Shown: positions 1-5,194 of the stretch, piece after piece
Layout: each line of letters opens with the position of its first letter
How positions within the stretch are numbered: position 1 is the first letter of the stretch
Source of the DNA: Spirochaetales bacterium
Lineage (GTDB): Bacteria > Spirochaetota > Spirochaetia > B11-G9
DNA: 10,328 bases
Assembly (NCBI GenBank): GCA_027077185.1
Contig: JALTGJ010000234.1
Span: 1 to 10,328, forward strand
Reading direction: 5' to 3'
Program-made: the position numbers and the translations under genes
Notes under the pieces: model-generated
Database searches by the model: none
Seen by the model: the letters and a program-made list of their open reading frames with translations, nothing else
What the model was told of the DNA's origin: nothing

Positions 1-1
1 T

Positions 2-547
2 GGCCGAATTTTTCAGAACCCAACACTTGGAACTGCTGGACAGATGACAATTGAAGATAACATGATTATTGCTCTGACCAAAGGGTTTAAGGGATTAAAA
101 AGAAGTCTGACAAATAAAAAAAGGGATTTTTTTAAGGAACATTTAAAACACCTGGATATGGGACTAGAATCCAGATTAAAAGATAATGTAGGTCTGCTTT
201 CCGGTGGACAGCGTCAGGCAATGACACTTTTAATGATGGTTTTGTCCAGGCCTGATCTTATTCTTCTGGATGAGCATACAGCTGCTCTGGATCCAAAAAA
301 TGCACAGATTATTCTTGACCTTACTGTAAAGTATATTGATGCTTATAATCTTACTACCATGATGATAACTCATAATATGAATCATGCTATTAAATACGGA
401 AACAGACTTTTAATGATGGATAAGGGAGAGATTATTCTTGATGTTAAAGGTGAGGAGAAGAAAGCTCTTACAGTAGAAAATTTAATAAAGAAGTTCCATG
501 ATATTAGAAATAAAGATTTAGAGAATGATGAAATTCTTTTATCCTAA
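2..547 (+). CDS. ABC transporter ATP-binding protein, COG1101 type (5' end cut off)
   Basis: This is the C-terminal part (181 residues visible) of a cytoplasmic ABC ATPase. The reading frame is already open at base 2, so the ATG at 44 is internal and the Walker A region lies outside the window. In the visible chain, the Q-loop FQNP is at residues 4-7, the signature LSGGQ at 66-70 (bases 197-211), Walker B LILLDE at 86-91, the D-loop ALDP at about 95-98, and the switch His of THN near 124. The phrases TAGQMTIEDN, DEHTAALDP and YGNRLLMMDKGEI resemble COG1101 ATPases. As known for the family, these pair with a COG4120 permease and a COG2984 periplasmic binding protein, with a tryptophan-type or uncharacterised small-molecule substrate; those partners would be upstream, outside the window. 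The stop codon overlaps the convergent recQ stop by 4 bases, and I see no terminator hairpin between them. Confidence 0.93.
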   Translation, partial: GRIFQNPTLGTAGQMTIEDNMIIALTKGFKGLKRSLTNKKRDFFKEHLKHLDMGLESRLKDNVGLLSGGQRQAMTLLMMVLSRPDLILLDEHTAALDPKNAQIILDLTVKYIDAYNLTTMMITHNMNHAIKYGNRLLMMDKGEIILDVKGEEKKALTVENLIKKFHDIRNKDLENDEILLS

Positions 548-2130
548 CGATTAGAGGTTTTGTGTTTTATATATCTTAGTCTGTTTTTGTACAAACCTCT
601 GGTTGGTATTTTTATAATGTTTTCTTCTTCCAGGGTATGTACAGCATCTTTTATATCATCTATAGTCCAGCTATCAAGAGTTCCAAATCCTTTTAGAGTG
701 TATAGCTTTTTTTCAAATACATCAGAATATCTGCTGCCGGATAATGTAAGTGCAGCTTCTCGTATAGTAAGTTTTCTATTATATTTTTTTATTAAACTAA
801 CAATTGCATTGTACCCTAATCTGTTGGTTTGAATTGTTTTATCACAAACATCACATCCAAAGCAGTTATTGTATTCTGCATCCATCAGTTTTAAAAGAGA
901 TTCTCTCCGACATTGATTGTTGTTTATAAAGGCTGTAACAAAATCTCTGTATCTTAAATTAGGGATTGACTGATTTGTCCCGTTATTTTTATGGCTATTA
1001 CCAGGGATATCATCTTTGGATATAAGCATTATTGCATTTGATTTTTTCCCATCTCTTCCTGCTCTGCCTGATTCCTGTAAATATGCTTCTACTGTTAAGG
1101 ATGGTTCCATATGGATAACTGTTCTAATGTTTTTTTTATCTATTCCCATACCAAATGCTATAGTTGCAACCAGTATACCGTTTTTCGAATTGTAAAACCA
1201 TTCCTGTACCCTGGTTTTTTCTTCTTTCTCCAGGCCCGCATGGTAGAAAAAAATATTGTCTCTATCCAGTTGTTCCCGAAGCATCCGGGCTGTAAGTTCT
1301 GCTCCGGCCCTGCTTCTGTTAAATATTAGTACAGGATATTCTAAAGTGTTATCCATCGAAGATGTTAGTAATTCAATTAATTGTCTGTTTTTTGAAATTG
1401 TATGTATTACCTTATAACTTATATTTGGCCTGTCAGGATTGGCTGAAATAAGTTCCGGATATTTATCTGGAAAAGTAATTTCTCTAATTCTCTTTAAAAT
1501 ATTCATCGATGCTGTTGCTGTAAAAGCAGTAATAACAGGTTGTGTTTCCTGTTCTTTAAATCCACAGGTAAGTTTACTTAACTCAAGATATACAGGTCTA
1601 AAAGTGTCACCCCATTCTGATATGGTATGGGCTTCGTCTATAACAATATGTGATACTTTAAATTCTTTTAGTTTTGTCAGCATATTCGATTTAAGTACTG
1701 TTTCCGGGTTTGTAAGAATAAACTTAATTTTCCCTTCTTCTATATCCTTCCAAAACTTATTTCTTTCTGCTCTGCTTTGTCCTCCTCTGAGTATTCCGGG
1801 AATTATATTTGCTTCTATTAACCTTCTTGCCTGGTCTGCTATTAGAGAAAGCAGTGGAAATACAACTACTGTAAGCCCTGAAAGCAATACTGCCGGAAGC
1901 ATGAAACAAAGAGACTTTCCTGCTCCGGTAGGGAGAATTATAATCTGATTTGGTCTTGTGTCATATATTTCATATTTTCCTGTTACTGTGTTTTTTTCTG
2001 ATTTGTGCACAAATCCTTCTGCACCTGCTGCTTCCAGGATGTTGCTTATGACCAGACGCTGGTAGGGAAAAAGATAGTCAATTTTAAAATTTTCTCTGGC
2101 TATAGAAAGAAGGGGATCGTATATATCCAT
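544..2130 (-). CDS. recQ: RecQ-family ATP-dependent DNA helicase, divergent
   Basis: This 528-residue superfamily 2 helicase probably unwinds DNA 3'-5' in repair or recombination. Motif I is LPTGAGKS (66-73), motif Ia FPLLSLIADQ (91-100), motif II DEAH (165-168), motif III TAFTATAS (201-208), motif IV near 267-275, and motifs V/VI include AFGMGIDKKN and QESGRAGRDG (352-361). A RecQ-type zinc site is formed by C407, C423, C426 and C429. A winged-helix-like region follows (about 435-520), and there is no HRDC domain. Two departures are visible. The segment after DEAH reads TISEWGDTFRPVY, where canonical RecQ has CxSxWGHDFRPxY. About 30 residues (roughly 33-62) are also inserted before motif I. 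The ATG at 2130 has no clear Shine-Dalgarno. A 13-bp palindrome lies immediately upstream. A broader RecQ-like helicase of unknown specificity is possible. Confidence 0.92.
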   Translation of the reverse strand: MDIYDPLLSIARENFKIDYLFPYQRLVISNILEAAGAEGFVHKSEKNTVTGKYEIYDTRPNQIIILPTGAGKSLCFMLPAVLLSGLTVVVFPLLSLIADQARRLIEANIIPGILRGGQSRAERNKFWKDIEEGKIKFILTNPETVLKSNMLTKLKEFKVSHIVIDEAHTISEWGDTFRPVYLELSKLTCGFKEQETQPVITAFTATASMNILKRIREITFPDKYPELISANPDRPNISYKVIHTISKNRQLIELLTSSMDNTLEYPVLIFNRSRAGAELTARMLREQLDRDNIFFYHAGLEKEEKTRVQEWFYNSKNGILVATIAFGMGIDKKNIRTVIHMEPSLTVEAYLQESGRAGRDGKKSNAIMLISKDDIPGNSHKNNGTNQSIPNLRYRDFVTAFINNNQCRRESLLKLMDAEYNNCFGCDVCDKTIQTNRLGYNAIVSLIKKYNRKLTIREAALTLSGSRYSDVFEKKLYTLKGFGTLDSWTIDDIKDAVHTLEEENIIKIPTRGLYKNRLRYIKHKTSNR

Positions 2131-2131
2131 A

Positions 2132-2144
2132 CCATACAGTATGG
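2132..2144. promoter_or_regulatory. 13-bp perfect palindrome upstream of recQ
   Basis: CCATAC-A-GTATGG is a perfect inverted repeat one base upstream of the recQ start codon and about 90 bases from the divergent methyltransferase gene. Its position would suit a repressor site over the recQ start region. No known regulator consensus is matched with confidence, and a single short palindrome in AT-rich DNA can arise by chance. Confidence 0.35.
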
Positions 2145-2198
2145 GGAATAATGGGGTTTTGCTTCAGACGAAATTTAGTATTAATTATGAATTTTCTG

Positions 2199-2226
2199 TT
2201 AACATTTACTATTATTATGCTATAGT
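2199..2226 (+). promoter_or_regulatory. Sigma70-type promoter of the methyltransferase gene, extended -10
   Basis: TTAACA (2199-2204) and TATAGT (2221-2226) are separated by 16 bases, with TG at 2218-2219 forming an extended -10 (TGCTATAGT). Only six bases separate the -10 from the ATG at 2233, so the expected transcription start is at or next to the first base of the start codon. Confidence 0.6.
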
Positions 2227-2232
2227 CACATT

Positions 2233-2853
2233 ATGGCAGTAGAAGAATACAATTCAATGGCATCATACTACGACGCGGTTCTGGAACCAATTCTCTGGAA
2301 GATGCGCAGGAAGATAATAAAAATAAGTAATTTGCATAAGGGAATGAAGGTTATGGAGGTTGCCTGTGGGACAGGAACCCAGGCTGTACGGTTTAAAAAA
2401 GCCGGTGCTGAGTATACAGGAGTAGATCTTTCTCCTGCTATGCTGGATGTGGCTGAGAAACGAAATTTAAAGTGTCTTCATGCGGACGGTACAAAACTTC
2501 CCCTGGAAGATAATACTTTTAATCTTTCTACAATTACCCTTGCTCTTCATGAGGTGGACCCTGAAATTAGTAAACAGATAATTTTGGAGATGCTGCGGGT
2601 TACAAAACCTGAAGGGTCTCTTGTTCTGGTTGATTATACAAGACCGGATAAAAAAACTCTTTACAGCAGCATTGGTTACAAATCTGTTCATTTCATAGAA
2701 AAGCTTGTTGGGGGCAGTCACTACCGTAATTACCTTAAATTTATGAAAGCCGGCGGACTTGTCTCCTTTATTGAACAATTTGACCTTGAAATAGCGGAAA
2801 GGGAGCTAGTTTTTGGAGGGAATATTGGGATTGTTAAACTAAGAAAATTGTGA
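2233..2853 (+). CDS. Class I SAM-dependent methyltransferase (Methyltransf_11/UbiE-like)
   Basis: This 206-residue cytoplasmic protein should transfer a methyl group from S-adenosylmethionine to an unknown acceptor. The N-terminal YNSMASYYD (6-14) is the usual lead-in of UbiE-like methyltransferases. Motif I is VMEVACGTGTQ (40-50), D65 in GVDLS fits the ribose-binding acidic residue, D85 in HADGTKLP fits the adenine-side acid, ITLALHEVDP (101-110) is the post-II segment, and LRVTKPEGSLVLVD (121-134) is motif III. The acceptor cannot be inferred; neighbours give no pathway. The start at 2233 is preferred because the conserved lead-in begins before the next Met (M9, base 2257) and no other start codon precedes it in frame. 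There is no Shine-Dalgarno; the promoter sits directly against the ATG, suggesting a leaderless mRNA. Confidence 0.9.
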   Translation: MAVEEYNSMASYYDAVLEPILWKMRRKIIKISNLHKGMKVMEVACGTGTQAVRFKKAGAEYTGVDLSPAMLDVAEKRNLKCLHADGTKLPLEDNTFNLSTITLALHEVDPEISKQIILEMLRVTKPEGSLVLVDYTRPDKKTLYSSIGYKSVHFIEKLVGGSHYRNYLKFMKAGGLVSFIEQFDLEIAERELVFGGNIGIVKLRKL

Positions 2854-2881
2854 GTTTAAAAAAACATTCTCTATCTATCTT

Positions 2882-3598
2882 TCATCTCTTTTTGTTCTTT
2901 TGCCAATTAGCAGGATTATTTTTAATATAATTTGATATTCTAAGGTATTCATTTTTATTTCTGATAATATGTTCCCAATAATTTCTTTGCCAAATAGATG
3001 GATTCTTTAAGTGTGGCGGGTTCTCAATTGAAGATGATTCATCTTTTAGAAAATGATCTTCTGTGGGGGCGGAGAGAAAAGAGGGAGAGGATTCATCTTT
3101 TAGAAAATGATCTTCTGTGGGGGCGGAGAGAAAAGAGGGAGAAGATTCCTCTTTTAGAAAATGATCTTCTGTGGGGGCGTATTGCAATACGCCCGTACAT
3201 TGATTCATTCTATTAGAGATTGTATTAATCCGTTTAGTGGTAGCTCCTTTGTAGCCGCGAATTATTGCTCCAATAGTCTGGGATGGAGATTTGAATTTGC
3301 CGCTGGTATCTTTATTGTTTTCAATTTTGTATTCAATGTGGATTATTGAGTGAAAATGGTCCGGCATTATTATAAATTGGCCAAGGTTGATATTTTTTCT
3401 AATTTTTAGAGTTTTCTCCCATTCTTCCTGTGCTATTTCCCCATATTTATTCAATATCATTTTTCCATTTTTTATTTTTCCAAATAGATGGATTCTGTTC
3501 CGGGTGCAGATTGTAATAAAATATAATCCTTTCTGTGAATAATCGTATCCCTTTAATCTGATTGATTTCCTGTGATGTGTTCCTTTGCTATAATACAT
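2882..3598 (-). CDS. REP-associated tyrosine transposase (RAYT; HUH/Y1 family)
   Basis: This 238-residue single-strand DNA endonuclease/transposase is related to IS200/IS605 TnpA. The N-terminus (HHRKSIRLKGYDYSQKGLYFITICT, split over residues 8-32) is typical of RAYTs. The HUH metal-binding motif lies in MPDHFHSIIHI (H81 and H83). The C-terminal WQRNYWEHIIRN segment and YIKNNPANW carry the likely catalytic Tyr, Y224. PSQTIGAIIRGYKGATTKRIN (105-125) is the family's conserved middle block. Between that block and WQRNYW, relatives usually have a short variable linker. Here the linker is about 75 residues and contains a REP-like palindrome (residues 132-142) followed by 18-residue repeats starting APTEDHFLK. 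The frame stays open and the catalytic motifs are intact. A Shine-Dalgarno GGAGAG lies 4 bases before the ATG at 3598. No TnpB and no IS ends are visible, fitting a domesticated RAYT. Confidence 0.9.
   Translation of the reverse strand: MYYSKGTHHRKSIRLKGYDYSQKGLYFITICTRNRIHLFGKIKNGKMILNKYGEIAQEEWEKTLKIRKNINLGQFIIMPDHFHSIIHIEYKIENNKDTSGKFKSPSQTIGAIIRGYKGATTKRINTISNRMNQCTGVLQYAPTEDHFLKEESSPSFLSAPTEDHFLKDESSPSFLSAPTEDHFLKDESSSIENPPHLKNPSIWQRNYWEHIIRNKNEYLRISNYIKNNPANWQKNKKR
3036..3179. repeat. 54-bp tandem repeat, 2.7 copies, inside the RAYT gene
   Basis: Copies start at 3036, 3090 and 3144, with an exact 54-base period. Copies 1 and 2 are complete and copy 3 ends at 3179, where it runs into the palindrome. 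I count one base difference between copies 1 and 2 and one in copy 3, so the duplication looks recent. The period is 18 codons, so the frame is kept. On the protein the units begin at residues 141, 159 and 177 (APTEDHFLK-[DE]-ESSPSFLS). Each unit carries GGGGGCG (plus strand) at its REP-proximal end, matching the first bases of the palindrome. Confidence 0.95.
3175..3205 (-). repeat. REP-like palindrome with conserved head, within the RAYT coding sequence
   Basis: GGGCGTATTGCAATACGCCC (3175-3194) is a perfect 20-bp palindrome. On the minus strand it is preceded directly by the head AATCAATGTAC (3195-3205). The head ends in GTAC next to the stem, the position where RAYT-linked REPs carry a GTAG-like tetranucleotide. 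The element is translated in frame as part of the RAYT linker (residues about 132-142). A related element with the same head lies at 10005-10036. Confidence 0.75.
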
Positions 3599-3745
3599 AT
3601 TTCTCTCCAGTTTAATCTTTTTCTGGTTTTTTTCACCCCAAAGATCGATAACACTTATTCAGTAGTACCGAAACAAGTCTGCTGCTTCAAATGTGTATAT
3701 GGAAAACAGGCCACTGTCTTGAGAGGGAGATCGGTTGTTTTATAT

Positions 3746-3774
3746 TTGACTTATAAACAGATGAGAGTTATACT
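3746..3774 (+). promoter_or_regulatory. Sigma70-type promoter of the toxin-antitoxin operon
   Basis: TTGACT (3746-3751) and TATACT (3769-3774) are separated by exactly 17 bases. Six bases lie between the -10 and the antitoxin ATG at 3781, so transcription should start at the start codon itself. The palindrome ATACT-TTT-AGTAT (3770-3782) overlaps the -10 and the start codon and could be the antitoxin's own operator. Confidence 0.7.
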
Positions 3775-3780
3775 TTTAGT

Positions 3781-4017
3781 ATGAAAACTGCAATATCACT
3801 TCCTGAATCAGTGTTTGAAGAAGCGGAAAAATTTGCTCATCGAGTAAAGAAATCCCGCAGCCAACTTTACGTTGTGGCACTAAAAGAGTACCTTTCACGG
3901 CATGCCTCTGATAATATTACCGAGGCTATAAATGGTGTATGTGATCTTCTGGGTGAACAGAATTCTTCATTTACAACTTTTGCAGCACAAAAAATACTTG
4001 AAAAAGAACCATGGTAG
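3781..4017 (+). CDS. Antitoxin, ribbon-helix-helix, MazE-like partner of MazF
   Basis: This 78-residue protein is the likely DNA-binding antitoxin of a type II toxin-antitoxin pair. The N-terminal half (KTAISLPESVFEEAEKF, then SRSQLYVVALKEYL to residue 38) matches the CopG/RHH pattern: a beta strand followed by two helices. The C-terminal 40 residues are the expected toxin-binding tail. The gene overlaps the toxin gene by 7 bases, which implies translational coupling. No Shine-Dalgarno is correctly placed before the ATG (GATGAGAG ends 13 bases upstream), and an in-frame stop at 3754-3756 with no alternative start between fixes the start. The promoter -10 lies six bases before the ATG, suggesting a leaderless message and self-repression at the palindrome over the -10. 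Confidence 0.88.
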   Translation: MKTAISLPESVFEEAEKFAHRVKKSRSQLYVVALKEYLSRHASDNITEAINGVCDLLGEQNSSFTTFAAQKILEKEPW

Positions 4018-4358
4018 CAATTAGTCGTGGTGATGTATGGTGGGCGGATCTTTCGGAGCCTGTTGGTTCTGAGCCTGGATTTAGACGGCCTGTTATAGTT
4101 GTACAGGGAGACTCTCTGAACCGAAGCCGGATTGATACTGCCATTTGTGTTCCATTAACCAGTAATTTGCACTGGGAAGATGCACCTGGGAATGTATTTC
4201 TATCATCTGGTATTACAGGTCTGCCAAAAGATTCAGTAGCTAACGTTTCTCAAGTAATTACAGTTGATAGACAAGTTCTTACTGAACCCATTTGTAAACT
4301 ATCTGCAGCTAAAACAGAACTTATATTATCTGGAATTGATGTTGTTCTCGGAAGATAA
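4011..4358 (+). CDS. mazF: MazF/PemK-family endoribonuclease toxin
   Basis: This 115-residue toxin should cleave mRNA at short specific sequences and block growth when its antitoxin is lost. The family pattern is clear: RGDVWWADLSEPVGSEPGFRRPVIVVQ (split over residues 6-32) holds the conserved catalytic Arg (R25 or R26), and VPLTSN (47-52) holds the conserved Thr T50. SVANVSQVITVDR (75-87) is the usual third block. The length is normal for MazF and nothing appears truncated. It starts inside the antitoxin gene (the ATG at 4011 overlaps the antitoxin stop) and has no clear ribosome-binding site of its own, so its synthesis probably depends on antitoxin translation. The cleavage sequence cannot be predicted from this. 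Confidence 0.95.
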   Translation: MVAISRGDVWWADLSEPVGSEPGFRRPVIVVQGDSLNRSRIDTAICVPLTSNLHWEDAPGNVFLSSGITGLPKDSVANVSQVITVDRQVLTEPICKLSAAKTELILSGIDVVLGR

Positions 4359-4419
4359 AAGCTAATTTAATAAAATCATATCAATTGAGGGCAAGTCTAT
4401 TAGAAATCTTCTTCAAACA

Positions 4420-4487
4420 TTCACAAAATATTTACACTTTTATAGTATCTTCCATTCATAGTATACTTTAAACAGGAAGTGTAAATA
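4420..4487 (+). promoter_or_regulatory. Promoter and operator-like region of the two-component operon
   Basis: A candidate promoter is TTTATA (4439-4444), 17 bases, TATACT (4462-4467). Just upstream are two same-strand hexamers 11 bases apart: TTCACA (4420-4425) and TTTACA (4431-4436), the spacing used by tandem OmpR-family half-sites. In addition TATTTACACTT (4429-4439) and AAGTGTAAATA (4477-4487) form an 11-bp perfect inverted repeat around the promoter, with the right arm next to the start codon. AGGAAG (4474-4479) is the likely Shine-Dalgarno. Autoregulation by the response regulator is inferred. Confidence 0.45.
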
Positions 4488-4489
4488 AT

Positions 4490-5194
4490 ATGGCAAAAAT
4501 ACTTGTAGTAGATGATGAAACAAAAATCTTAAAGATGGTAAGTGATTATCTTGAAGCTGTTGGATTTGAAATAACAGGTGCAGCTGATGGTTTAACTGCT
4601 TTAAAAAAGTTTAGAGAAACAGATTTCGATCTGGTTCTTTTGGATTTTATGATGCCTGGAATAGATGGAATAGATGTAATAAGGCGTATAAGAGAGGAGT
4701 CTTCGGTTCCGATTATTATGCTGACAGCCAGAGCAGAAGAAAATGATAAACTTATGGGGCTGGAAATTGGAGCAGATGACTATATTGTTAAACCTTTCAG
4801 TATGAAGGAACTGGCGGCAAGAATTCGTGCCGTTCTCAGGCGGTCAGGAGCAGGTGGTATACTTAATGCTGAAAAAGCAGCATATATAAAATATCAGAAT
4901 TTTGAAATGGACACTGTAAAACATTCCTTAAAAAAAGATGGCAAAAGTATAAGTTTAACAATGGTTCAGTTTGAATTATTTAAAGCGTTGTTACAAAGTC
5001 CCGGAAGGGTTTTTACCAGAGGTGATTTATTGGCCGTGCTGCAGGAAGCCTCCTATGAGAGCTACGAAAGAACCATTGATGTTCATATAAAAAATATAAG
5101 AAAAGCAATAGAAAACATCCCTTCTGAGCCTGTCTATATTCTTACAGTATGGGGAGTTGGTTATAAGCTCGCAGAGGAAAATGAAATTCTATGA
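4490..5194 (+). CDS. OmpR/PhoB-family response regulator
   Basis: This 234-residue transcription factor is activated by phosphorylation from the kinase encoded next to it. The receiver domain (1-118) has the acidic pair D8/D9, phosphoacceptor D52 (LLDFMMPG), T79 (MLTA) and K101 (VKPFS). The winged-helix DNA-binding domain (about 133-229) contains RTIDVHIKNIRKAIE (194-208) as the recognition helix and ends with TVWGVGYKL. All catalytic and switch residues are present and the length is typical. Its stop overlaps the kinase start by four bases (ATGA). Target genes and signal are unknown; the operator-like repeats upstream suggest it controls its own promoter. Confidence 0.96.
   Translation: MAKILVVDDETKILKMVSDYLEAVGFEITGAADGLTALKKFRETDFDLVLLDFMMPGIDGIDVIRRIREESSVPIIMLTARAEENDKLMGLEIGADDYIVKPFSMKELAARIRAVLRRSGAGGILNAEKAAYIKYQNFEMDTVKHSLKKDGKSISLTMVQFELFKALLQSPGRVFTRGDLLAVLQEASYESYERTIDVHIKNIRKAIENIPSEPVYILTVWGVGYKLAEENEIL

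Noticed and set aside
544..547. Convergent 4-base stop overlap of the ABC ATPase and recQ genes as a regulatory device
   Set aside because: Short overlaps of convergent genes are common in compact genomes, and nothing else points to regulation.
1439..1948. 169-codon plus-strand open frame
   Set aside because: It lies wholly inside recQ on the opposite strand and shows no family motifs, whereas the recQ frame carries all the helicase motifs.
3036..3179. Repeats resembling a small CRISPR array
   Set aside because: The units are directly adjacent with no unique spacers, lie in frame in a coding sequence, and abut a palindrome; this is a tandem duplication.
2998..3349. Two plus-strand open frames (2998-3216, 3161-3349) opposite the RAYT gene
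   Set aside because: They are antisense readings of the repeats and palindrome; the minus frame has the HUH motif and catalytic Tyr.
2882..3598. Complete IS200/IS605 insertion sequence
   Set aside because: There is no TnpB gene, and no end hairpins flank the transposase on both sides. The palindrome is internal, fitting a stand-alone RAYT.
3572..3784. 70-codon plus-strand frame ending at the antitoxin start
   Set aside because: It has no recognisable domain, starts inside the RAYT gene antisense, and runs through the toxin-antitoxin promoter.
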